Shown: positions 39,101 to 51,100 of the stretch, piece after piece
Numbering within the stretch: the stretch's first letter is position 1
Layout: each line of letters begins with the position of its first letter
Position numbers and translations under genes: made by a program
Source: Limnohabitans sp. T6-5
Lineage (GTDB): Bacteria > Pseudomonadota > Gammaproteobacteria > Burkholderiales > Burkholderiaceae_C
NCBI RefSeq assembly: GCF_003063315.1
Contig: NZ_NERV01000002.1
Location: 1,054,001 to 1,118,000, forward strand
Reading direction: 5' to 3'
Length of the DNA: 64,000 nt
The notes under the pieces: generated by a model
Told to the model about the DNA's origin: nothing
What the model saw: only the letters and a program-made list of their open reading frames with translations
Database searches by the model: none

Positions 39101-42100
39101 GCAGCAACGCTGGCAGGTTCGCCTTCACCGGCAGCCGTGGCTGCCAACTGCGCCGCTAGAGCAGCTGCTGTCGCCGCTGCGGCTTGTGCGGCTGCATCTG
39201 CGGCGGCAGTCAGTGCAGCGGCTTGCTTGGCTTCAACTTCGATCAATTGCGCTGGAGTGGCGGGACTGCTCAGTGCAGCAACGGCATTGTCCAGCGCAGT
39301 CTTGGCCGCTGTTGCGGTTGCAGCGGCTGCACTGGCAGCAGTTGCAGCATTGGCAGCTGCCGTGGCCAAGCTGGCCACTTTCGCATCCGTCGCAGTTTCG
39401 CTGGCGGTGGCCGCAGCGGTGGCGTCGGTGCCCGCTGCGCTTGCCGCTGTGGCGGCAGCATTGGCAGCAGCAACGCTGGATGGAGCTGTTTCACCAGCCG
39501 CTGTGGCTGCTGCCTGAGCTGCGGTCGCAGTCGCTATCGCCGCTGCAGCTTTGACAGCGGCATCAGCGGCGGCAGTCAGTGCGGCGGCTTGCTTGGCTTC
39601 GACGTCTGCCAGTTCAGCTGGCGTTGCCGGATCGCTGAGTCCAGCGACGGCGTTGTCCAACGCAGTCTTGGCTGCTATGGCCGTTGCGGCAGCTGTTGTG
39701 GCGGCACTTGCGGCATTGGCGGCGACTGTGGCCAGGTCCGCGACTTTGGCGTCGGTCGCGGTTTCGCTGGCCGTGGCCGCTGCACTGGCGTCCGTGCCCG
39801 CTGCGTTTGCAGTTGTGGCGGCAGCGTTGGCTGTTGCCACGCTGGCAGGCACTGTTTCACCAGCTGCTGTGGCGGCAGCTTGGGCTGCATTTGCAGCAGC
39901 GGTCGCCGCTTGGGCGGCAGCGCTTGCGTCGACTGCCGCAGCTTGCGCTGCGGCTTGTTTGACTTCGACGTCAGTCAGTTCAGCGGGCGTTGCCGGACTG
40001 CTCATGGCTGCTACGGCGCCGTCCAAAGCTGTCTTGGCCGCTGTTGCTGCGGCAGCAGCTGTTGTGGCAGCAGTTGCAGCATTGGTTGCTGCCGTGGCCA
40101 AGCTGGCTACTTTGGCGTCGGTTGCGGTTTCGCTGGCTGTGGCCGATGCGGTGGCGTCGGTGCCTGCTGCGCTTGCAGCTGTGGCGGCGGCGTTGGCGGC
40201 GGCCACGCTGGATGGAACTGTTTCACCCGCCGCTGTGGCGGCAGCTTGGGCTGCATTTGCAGCAACAGTCGCCGCTGCAGCTTTGGCAGCCGCATCAGCA
40301 GCGGCAGCTTTCGCTGCGGCCTGCTTGGCTTCAACGTCTGTCAATTGATCTGGCGTTGCAGGATCGCTCAGGGCTGCAACGGCGTTGTCCAAAGCGGCCT
40401 TCGCAGCTGTCGCTGCTGCTGCAGCTGTTGTTGCGGCCGTCGCGGCATAGGTGGCGGCGGTGGCCAGGCTGGCCACTTTGGCGTCGGTTGCCGTTTCGCT
40501 GGCGGTGGCCGATGTTGTGGCGTCGGTGCCTGCTGCGCTGGCAGCTGTGGCAGCGGCGTTGGCTGTTGCCACGCTGGCTGGAACTGTTTCCCCAGCCGCT
40601 GTGGCGGCAGCTTGCGCCGCTGTTGCAGCAGCTGTCGCTGCTGTAGCTTTAGTAGCCGCATCAGCGGCGGCAGTCAGTGCTGCAGCTTGCTTGGCTTCGA
40701 CGTCTGCAATTTCAGCTGGCGTTGCCGGATCACTCAGGGCGGCAACGGCGTTGTCCAACGCAGTCTTGGCCGCTGTTGCGTTTGCGGCAGCCGTTGTGGC
40801 GGCAGTCGCGGCACTGGCAGCAATCGTGGCCAAGTTGGCCACTTTGGTATCCGTCGCAGTTTCGCTGGCCGTGGCCGATGTGGTGGCGTCGGTGCCTGCG
40901 GCGCTTGCAGCGGTGGCTGCAGCGTTGGCTGTGGCCACGCTGGCAGGTTCAGATTCACCGGCAGCCGTGGCTGCTTCTTGCGCCGCTGTTGCAGCCGCTG
41001 TCGCCGCTGCAGCTTTGGCAGCCGCATCAGCAGCGGCAGTCAGTGCTGCGGCCTGCTTGGCTTCAACGTCTGTCAATTGATCTGGCGTTGCAGGATCGCT
41101 CATGGCTGCTACGGCGCTGTCCAGCGCAGTCTTGGCCGCTGTTGCTGCGGCAGCAGCTGTTGTTGCAGTCGTCGCGGCATTGGCAGCTGCCGTGGCCAAG
41201 CTGGCTACTTTGGCGTCGGTCGCGGTTTCGCTGGCCGTGGCCGCTGCACTGGCGTCCGTGCCCGCTGCGTTTGCAGCCGTGGCGGCAGCGTTGGCTGTTG
41301 CCACGCTGGCAGGCACTGTTTCACCCGCCGCTGTGGCGGCAGCTTGGGCTGCATTTGCAGCAGCGGTCGCCGCTTGGGCGGCAGCGCTTGCGTCGACTGC
41401 CGCAGCTTGCGCTGCGGCTTGTTTGACTTCGATGTCAGTCAGTTCAGCGGGCGTTGCCGGACTGCTCATGGCTGCTACGGCGCTGTCCAGCGCAGTCTTG
41501 GCCGCTGTTGCTGCGGCAGCAGCTGTTGTTGCGGCCGTCGCGGCATTGGCAGCTGCCGTGGCCAAGCTGGCCAATTGGCTTCCTGTTGCGGCTTCACTGG
41601 CAGCAGCCGATGACGCCGCAGCTGTACTCGCTGCGCTTGCAGCTGCTGCGGCGGCGTTGGCAATGGCAACGCTGGCTGGATCGGCTTCATTCGCGGCTGT
41701 GGCTGCCGCCTGAGCTGCGGTCGCAGCCGCTGTCGCCGCTGAGGCTTTGGTGGCTGCATCAGCGGCGGCAGCTTGCGCTGCGGTCTGCTTGGCTTGCAGA
41801 TCTGCCAGTTCTGCTGTCGATGCCGGGTCACTCAATGCTGCGACGGCGCTCTCCAAAGCGTTCTTGGCCGATGTTGCCGTTGCTGCAGCTGTTGTGGCGG
41901 CGCTTGCGGCATTGGCGGCTGCTGTGGCCAAGCTGGCTACTTTGGCATCGGTCGCACTTTCGCTGGCGTTGGCCGAAGCTGTTGCGTCGGTGCCTGCTGC
42001 GTTAGAAGCGGCGGCAGCGGCGTTGGCAGTGGCCACGCTGGCTGGTTCGGCTTCATTCGCGGCTGTGGCTGCGGCTTGGGCTGCTGTCGCTGCGGCAGTG

Positions 42101-45100
42101 GCCGCAGAGGCTTTGGCGGCTGCATCAGCGGCGGCTGTCAGTGCTGCGGCTTGCTTGGCCTCGACGTCTGCCAGTTCAGCTGGCGTTGCCGGATCGCTGA
42201 GAGCCGCGACTGCGCTTTCCAAAGCCGTCTTCGCAGCTGTCGCGGCTGCGGCCGCTGATGTGGCGGCAGTTGCAGCATTGGTGGCGGCGGTGGCCAGGCC
42301 CGCGACTTTGGCGTCGGTTGCGGTTTCGCTGGCTGTGGCCGATGCGGTCGCGTCGGTGCCTGCTGCGCTTGCAGCTGTGGCGGCTGCGTTGGCAGTGGCC
42401 ACGCTGGATGGAACTGTTTCACCCGCCGCTGTGGCGGCAGCTTGGGCTGCATTTGCAGCAACAGTCGCTGCGGCAGCTTTGGTAACCGCATCAGCAGCGG
42501 CAGCGAGCGCTGCCGCTTGCTTGGTTTCGACTTCAGCCAATTGAGCTGGCGTTGCCGGATCGCTCAGAGCGGCGACGGCGTTGTCCAAAGCTGTCTTCGC
42601 AGCAGTCGCTGCTGCTGCAGCCGTTGTGGCGGCAGTCGCGGCACTGGCGGCTGCCGTGGCCAAGCTGGCCACTTTGGCGTCGGTTGCCGTTTCGCTGGCG
42701 GTCGCAGATGCGGTGGCTGAAGTACCTGCTGCGCTTGCAGCTGCGGCAGCAGCGTTGGCAGTGGCCACGCTGGCAGGTTCAGATTCACCAGCTGCTGTGG
42801 CGGCAGCTTGCGCGGCTGTCGCTGCGTCAGTCGCTGCTGAGGCTTCGGCGGCTGCATCAGCGGCGGCAGTCAATGCGTTTGCTTGCTTGGCTTCAACGTC
42901 TGCCAATTGAGCAGGCGTTGCAGGATCGCTCAGAGCGGCGACGGCGTTGTCCAACGCTGTCTTAGCAGCAGTCGCTGCTGCTGCAGCCGCACTGGCGGCA
43001 GTCGCGGCACTGGCAGCAGCGGTGGCCAAGCTGGCCACTTTGGCATCCGTTGCGGTTTCACTGGCCGTGGCCGATGCGGTGGCTCCAGTAACAGCTGCGC
43101 TTGCAGCGGCGGAAGCAGCGTTGGCGGTGGCTACGCTGGCAGGTTCAGATTCACCGGCGGCCGTAGCTGCTTCTTGCGCTGCTGTCGCTGCAGCTGTTGC
43201 TGCTGCAGCTTTAGCAGCCGCATCAACTGCAGCAGTCAATGCTGCAGCCTGCTTGGCTTCAACGTCTGTCAATTGCGCAGGCGTTGCAGGATCGCTCAGA
43301 GCGGCGACGGCGTTGTCCAACGCCGTCTTGGCTGCAGTCGCTGCTGCGGCAGCTGTTGTGGCGGCCGTCGCGGCATTGTCAGCAGCGGTGGCCAAGCTGG
43401 CCACTTTGATGTCGGTTGCGGTTTCGCTGGCGGTGGCTGATGCTGTGGCGTCAGTGCCTGCTGCGCTTGCAGCTGTGGCAGCAGAGGTGGCAGTGGCGAC
43501 GCTGGCAGGTTCAGATTCACCGGCAGCCGTGGCTGCTGCTTGCGCTGCTGTTGCTGCAGCTGTCGCTGCTGCAGCTTTGGTAACCGCATCAGCAGCGGCA
43601 ACTTGCGCTGCGGCCAGCTTGGCTTCAACGTCTGCCAATTGAGCTGGCGTTGCTGGATCGCTCAGGGCTGCGACGGCGTTGTCCAAAGCTGTCTTGGCTG
43701 CATTCGCTGCTGTTGCAGCCGCACTGGCGGCAGTCGCGGCACTGGCAGCAGCTGTGGCCAAGCTGGCCACTTTGGCGTCGGTCGCTGTTTCGCTGGCCGT
43801 GGCCGATGCGGTGGCGGCGGTGACAGCTGCGCTTGCAGCGGTGGCAGCGGCGTTTGCACTAGCCACGCTGGCAGGCACTGTTTCACCCGCCGTTGTGGCT
43901 GCTACTTGCGCTGCTGTTGCAGCCGCTGTCGCCACTGCAGCTTTGGCGGCTGCATCAACTGCAGCAGTGAGTGCGGCTGCCTGCTTGGCTTCAACGTCTG
44001 CCAGTTCTGAAGGCGTTGCAGGATCGCTCAGAGCGGCGACGGCGTTGTCCAACGCTGTCTTAGCAGCAGTCGCTGCTGCGGCAGCTGTTGTGGCGGCAGT
44101 TGCGGCATTGGCAGCAGCGGTGGCCAAGCTGGCCACTTTGGCGTCGGTTGCCGTTTCACTGGCGGTGGCTGATGTGGCGGCGTCGGTGGCTGCTGCGTTT
44201 GCAGCTGTGGCAGCGGCGTTGGCAGTGGCCACGCTGGCAGGTTCGGCTTCGTTCGCTGCTGAGGCTGCTGCCTGAGCGGCAGTCGCAGCAGCAGTCGCTG
44301 CTGTAGCTTTGGCTGAGGCATCAGCGGCAGCCGTCAGTGCTGCTGCTTGCTTGGCTTCGACGTCTGCCAATTGAGCTGGTGTTGCTGGATCGCTCAATGC
44401 GGCAACGGCGCTGTCCAAAGCCGTCTTGGCTGCAGTCGCTGCAGCTACAGCCGTACTGGCGGCAGTCGCGGCACTGGCAGCAGCCGTGGCCAAGCTGGCC
44501 ACTTTGGCGTCTGTCGCAGTTTCGCTGGCGGTGGCGGATGCGGTGGCGTCGGTGCCTGCTGCGCTTGCAGCTGTGGCAGTGGCGTTGGCAGTGGCTACGC
44601 TGGCAGGTTCAGACTCACCGGCGGCCGTAGCTGCTTCTTGCGCTGCTGTCGCTGCGGCAATCGCTGTTGCAGCTTTGGCAGCTGCATCAACTGCAGCAGT
44701 CAGTGCGGCGGCTTGCTTGGCTTCGACGTCTGCCAGTTCAGCTGGCGTTGCCGGATCACTCAGAGCGGCGACGGCGTTGTCAAGAGCTGCCTTCGCAGCT
44801 GTCGCTGCTGCGGCAGCTGTTGTGGCGGCAGTTGCGGCACTGGCGGCTGCCGTGGCCAAGCTGGCCACTTTGGCGTCGGTTGCCGTTTCGCTGGCGGTCG
44901 CAGATGCGGTGGCTGAAGTACCTGCTGCGCTTGCAGCTGTGGCTGCGGCGTTGGCAGTGGCCACGCTGGATGGAACTGTTTCACCAGCCGCTGTGGCGGC
45001 AGCTTGCGCGGCTGTCGCTGCGTCAGTCACTGCTGAGGCTTTGGCTGCTGCATCAGCGGCGGCAGTCAGTGCTGCAGCCTGCTTGGCTTCAACTTCTGCC

Positions 45101-48100
45101 AGTTCTGTTGGTGTTGCCGGATCGCTCAGGGCTGCAACGGCGCTATCCAGAGCGGCCTTCGCAGCTGTCGCTGCAGCTGCAGCCGCACTGGCGGCAGTCG
45201 CGGCACTGGCAGCGGCGGTGGCCAAGCTGGCCACTTTGGCATCCGTTGCGGCCTCGCTGGCTGTGGCCGATGTGGTGGCGGCGGTGCCCGCTGCGCTTGC
45301 AGCTGTGGCAGTGGCGTTGGCAGTGGCTACGCTGGCAGGTTCAGACTCACCGGCGGCCGTAGCTGCTTCTTGCGCTGCTGTCGCTGCGTCAGTGGCTGCT
45401 GAGGCTTTGGCTGCTGCATCAGCAGCGGCAGTCAATGCGTTGGCTTGCTTGGCTTCGACGTCTGCCAGTTCAGCTGGCGTTGCAGGATCGCTCAGGGCGG
45501 CGACGGCGTTGTCCAGCGCAGTCTTGGCCGCTGTCGCTGCTGCTGCAGCCGTTGTGGCGGCAGTCGCGGCACTGGCAGCGGCGGTGGCCAGACTGTCCAC
45601 TTTGGCATCCGTTGCGGCCTCGCTGGCTGTGGCCGATGTGGTGGCGGCGGTACCTGCTGCGCTTGCAGCTGTGGCGGCGGCGTTGGCAGTGGCTACGCTG
45701 GATGGAACTGTTTCACCAGCCGCTGTGGCTGCTTCTTGCGCGGCTGTCGCTGCGTCAGTCGCTGCTGAGGCTTTGGCGGCTGCATCAGCGGCGGCAGTCA
45801 ATGCGTTGGCTTGCTTGGCTTCAACGTCTGCCAGTTCTGAAGGCGTTGCAGGATCGCTCAGAGCGGCGACGGCGTTGTCCAACGCAGTCTTGGCCGCTGT
45901 GGCTGCTGCAGCTGCCGTTGTGGCGGCAGTCGCTGCACTGGCAGCGGCGGTGGCCAAGCTGGCCACTTTGGCATCCGTCGCTGTTTCGCTGGCCGTGGCC
46001 GATGTGGTGGCGTCGGTGCCCGCTGTGCTTGCAGCTGTGGCGGCGGCGTTGGCAGTGGCTACGCTGGATGGAACTGTTTCCCCAGCCGCTGTGGCGGCAG
46101 CTTGTGCAACTGTCGCTGCGTCAGTCGCTGCTGCAGCTTTGGCTGCTGCATCAGCGGCGGCAGTCAATGCTGCAGCCTGCTTGGCCTCAACGTCTGCCAG
46201 TTCAGCTGGCGTTGCCGGATCGCTCAGAGCGGCGACGGCGTTGTCCAACGCAGTCTTGGCCGCTGTCGCTGCTGCTGCAGCCCCACTGGCGGCAGTTGCG
46301 GCATTGGCAGCAGCGGTGGCCAAGCTGGCCACTTTGGCGTCGGTCGCAGTTTCGCTGGCCGTGGCCGATGCGGTGGCATCCCCACCCGCCGCACTTGCAG
46401 CGGCAGCAGCAGCGTTGGCTGTGGCCACGCTGGCAGGTTCAGATTCACCGGCGGCCGTTGCTGCTTCTTGCGCTGCTGTCGCAGCCGCTGAAGCCGCTGC
46501 CGCTTTGACAGCAGCCTCAGCGGCAGCCGCCAAGGCTGCGGCCTGCTGGGCCTCAATGTCTGCCAACTCGGCAGGCGTGGCCGGGCTGCTCATGGCGGCA
46601 ACGGCGCTGTCCAAAGCTGTTTTGGCTGCTGCGGCGGCTGTGGTGGCAGCGGTTGCGGCGGTGGCTGCATCTTGGGCGTGCTTGGATGCGCCGGCCAACA
46701 CCACTGTTTGCAAACCCACCAAGCTGCTCAGCTCAGTGGCATCGGTCACGCTGGCCAGTGCGGCTTGCACGGCGGCCAGGTTTTCAGCGGTGACCCCTTG
46801 CACTCCCAAACTGGCCAATTGCGCCAGGCTGGGCGTACCGGCCATGACCGCTTGCACGGCGTCCGCCAAGGCCTGGATTTCAGGGACGCTGTCGACGGCG
46901 TCAAAAGCTTGGCTGTCGATCACATCACCCAGCAAGCTGGCCTTGGCGGCGCTGTCCACCCCGGTCACACCGATGGCGGCGTATTGCGCCTGAGAAGGAG
47001 GTGTCGTGTGGTTGTCCGACAGGCCATCGGCATGGGTTTGAATCGCCTTGTAGGCATCGACGAGGGCCTGCACTTTGGCCACCGTGTCGGTCTCGGCGGC
47101 AGTGACGGCACTGCTTGCCAAGGCACTGAGGATGGCGTCCAGATTGCTGGCATCGACCCCGGTCACAGCGCATGCCGTGAAAACAGCCAGGTCAGGCACC
47201 GCGCCGGAACCACTGCCGTTGGTGTCTGCATAGGCCTTGATCACATCCAGTTCAGCGGGTGTGGTATCGATCGTCACACGCTGCACCGCCGTCGTGGCCA
47301 CGTTGCCCGCTGCATCGGTCACTTGCGCCCGGAACTGGTAGTTGCCGTCTGCCAGATTGACCTGGGCGGTGGAGGTGGAGCGCCAGCTTGCGCCGCTGTC
47401 GGTGGACACTTGGTAGACCACGCTTGCATCGGCGTCTGGGTCTGTCAGTGTCAGATCAAAGCTGTTGTCGGTGGTGCTGATGCCGCCTGATTGGCTGACG
47501 CTGTCGGCCAAGCCCTCCAAGCTCAACACGCCTGCTGCCACCGCGGTGTCAATCGTCACGCTGTGCACATTGCTGATGCTCAGGTTGCTGTCGGCATCGA
47601 GCATCTGCGCGCGGAACTGGTAGCTGCCGTCTGCCAGCGGGCCTTGCTCGGCCGAGGTGGTGTCCCAGTTCAGCCCGCCGTCTGTCGAGACCTCATAAGT
47701 CACCACGGCCGCCGGGTCTTGACCCGTCAAAGACAGCGTGAAACTGTTGTCTTGCGTCAGGCCATCGGTGTCGCTGTCGCCACTGTCCGTGAATGCGATC
47801 AAGGACAGCGTGCCAACAGCAGGCGCCATGGCGCTCACCGTCAAATCAAACGGACTGGCCAATGCAGAGATGTTCAGCGCCCGGTCGGTCGACAAAGCGG
47901 TGAAGCTGTAAGTGCCATCGGCCAGCGCGGCATCGGTCAGGTCCAGGGTGAAGGCACCGGTGCTGTCGGCTGTGGGGGTGCCCAGCAAGATCCCGTCGCG
48001 CCAGACTTCGACCACGGCACCCGGCTCGGCCATGCCTTGCAGCACCTGCTGCTGCACCTCAGAAATCAAGGCCGTCGGCGTGCCGCCCACGGTGCCAAAG

Positions 48101-51100
48101 CCCGCCAGGGTCGGGGCATTGGGCGCTCGGGTGTCCACCACCAAGGCCAGTGGCTCAGACCTGGAGGACACATTGCCCGCCAGATCCACGACTTCCGCCA
48201 TCAGGCTGTAATGGCCATCGGCCAGATCAGCGCTCGGTTGCCAGCTGAATTGGCCGTCCGCATCGGCCCGAACCACCGGCTCGGTGTTCAGACCGGTGCC
48301 CAGAATGCGCACCTCGGCATCGGGCTCGGCGCTGCCCGTCAAAGTCGGCCGTGCTTGCCCGGTCACATCGGGGCCGGTCAGGCTGGTGGACAAAGGGGCC
48401 GTCGTGTCGACCGTGATGCTCAGGGCACCACTGACCTCGCTGGTGTTGCCAGCGGCATCCAGGGCGACGGCGGTGTAGTTGTAAACACCGTCGGCCAAGC
48501 GCTGTGCAGGCGTGAAGCCAAATTGCCCGTCGCTCACCGCCACCGTGGCTTGCAGCGAACTGCCCAGATACACCTTGACCCACTGCGCGCCCTCAGCACG
48601 GCCCGCCAGCGTGGGCAGGGTGTTGGCCGTGATCGCGTCGCTGGTACTGCGCCCGCTGTCGGTGTCGGCGGTCAAACCACTCAAGACTGGCGCCGTCGGT
48701 GGCGTGCTCATCAGCGTGATGCTGCGGGTGATGCGGCTGACGTTGCCGGCCGCATCGGTGGCGCTCACGGTCAGCGTGGTGAGGCCGTCCTCGCCCAAGG
48801 TCTGCAGATCGGTGGCGCTCAGCTCCAAAGTCCATTGCCCGGCGGCGTCTGTCGTGGCGGGCAAATTCAGCACGCCCTGCGAGCCAGACCAAGACAGCTG
48901 CACCGAAGCGCCTGCTTCGCTGCTGCCGCGCAAAATCAGGCCTGCAGATTTTTCTGCCGCATTGACGATGTCATTGCCCGCCACGGCGGCCAAGGACAAA
49001 TTGGGGGCCGCTGTGTCAACGCTGACCACCATGGGCGCACTGAGGCCCCCGATATTGCCTGCCGCATCGCGGTTCTTGACCGTCAGGGTGTGCTCTCCAT
49101 CGAGCAAGGCGGTGCTCGTCACACGCCACTGGCCTTGGCTGTCGGCCACAGCCACACCCACGGTGGTGACGCCGTCCAGCAAGACCACTTCACTGCCGGG
49201 CTCCGAGGTGCCGAACACCGTCAAGCGGCTGTCGCGGGTGAGCAGATCTGAGGCCTCACCGGTGTCGTTTTCCAAGCCGTCAATGCGTGCTGCAAACGGC
49301 GATGTCTTGTCCAGCGTCACATCCTGGACGGCACTGGCGGCGCTCAGGTTACCGGCCGCATCGAGCAAGCGGGTCGTCAAGGCATAGACACCTTCAGGCA
49401 AAGCACTGGCCAGGCTCACCCCGACCACGCCTTCAAGGACCTGGGCCTCGGTCAACACCACACTGCCCAGCACCTGCGTGCCCTGCAAGACCTGCAAGGT
49501 GTCACCGGCCACGGCCTGGGTGTTGTCCAGACTGACCGAGAAACGTGGCAACAACTTGCGCGTGATCTGATCGGTGCTGGAAACGCCCGTGTCATCGGCA
49601 GTCAGCAAAGTGGGCGCAGAACTTGCCGTGGGCGCTGTCGTGTCCACCACCAGGTTCAGCACCGGCGAATCCGGGCTGCTCAGCGCCACGCTTGTGCGAT
49701 GCACCACACCCACCAGGGTGTACAGGCCATCGGCCAGGTCAGCCAGGGGCTGCACCGTCACCGTGGTCTGAACAGACGGGTCAAAGCCCGCCGCCAAAGT
49801 GGTGCTGCCCAGCAACACCCGCTCAAGGCCTGTGGAGCCTGCGTTGGTTTGCCACAACTCCACCACATCACCGGCCAACAAGCCCGCACCAGCGACTTTG
49901 GCCGTGTCAATCTCCAGCGTCACCACAGGCCGTTTGACCTGGGTTCGGTTATCGCTTGCAGAGCGACCGCTGTCGTCACTGTCGTTCAAGTCCGGGGCGC
50001 CGGGGGCGTCCGGCACGCGTGTGTCAATCTGCAAATCCAGGGCATTGGCCGACAGCACCGTGGTGCCCGATCGGTCCGTCAGCCGCGCATTCAAGCTGTA
50101 GAGGCCATCGTCCAAAGGCGCTGTGGCCCCCAACTGCACCGTTGCCACGCCCGCGCTGACTTGCTCGGACGTCAGGCTGATTTCAGCCCACACATCGCCC
50201 GCCGCATCCACCAGCGCCAGCATGTCACCGGCACTGGCCCTGCGGCCTGCGCCATCAAACAGCACGACCTGCACCTTCGGTGCGTTCACCGATGTGCGGT
50301 TGTCCACATCGCTCAGGCCCAGGTCATCTGCCGTCAGCAAATCGGGCATGCCAGGCGCCGCCAGGGGCGTGGTCAGCACGTCCACCGCATGGGTCAAGGA
50401 CGTGCTGTTGCCCGCCACATCGGTGACCACCAGGCGGATGCTGCGCCCTGAACCTTCGCCCAGGGCCGCCACATCATCGGCGGTGAGCGCATAGGACCAT
50501 TGCGTGCCAAAACTCTCCGGCACCACGGTTCTGGCCGCCCCACCGGCGCCCAGCACCAGGGTCAAAGCGGCCCCCGCCTCGGCCGTGCCGCTCAGGGTCA
50601 CGCCCTGCAGCAGATCGCCCGCGTTGATGATGTTGTCGTCCGTGACGGCATCCACCGACAGGCTGCCCGAGGTGGGCACTGCGGTGTCCAGCTGCACCAC
50701 CAAGGCGGCCGAATAGGCACTGACCAGGCCATCGGCATCGGTGGCGGTGGCCTTGAAGCCATAACGACCGTCGCTGGCCAAAGCGTTGGGCAAGTGCGCC
50801 GACCAGCTGCCATCGGCCCCGGTCACCACCGTGACCAGCGGTGTGCTGCCCAGCACCAGGGTTGACAAGTTGTAGGCAAACACCTTGACAGTGCTGCCCG
50901 GCAAGGCCGTGCCGCTCAGCTCAGGCTGTGCCAGGCGGGTGATGCGGTCGCTGCTGCTCAGCCCCGTGTCGGTGGCAGGGGTCAGGCCCGTGATCACCGG
51001 CGCCAGGGGCTGCGTGGCATGCACATTGAAATCAAACGTGCTCATGCCGCCCAGATTGCCCGCCAGGTCCTCGGTTTGCACCGTCAGGGTGTAGGCACCG

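Noticed and set aside
31000-46675. Regular repeats taken as a possible CRISPR array
   Set aside because: The 366-base period is continuous coding sequence with no spacers, and each unit is translated in one frame.
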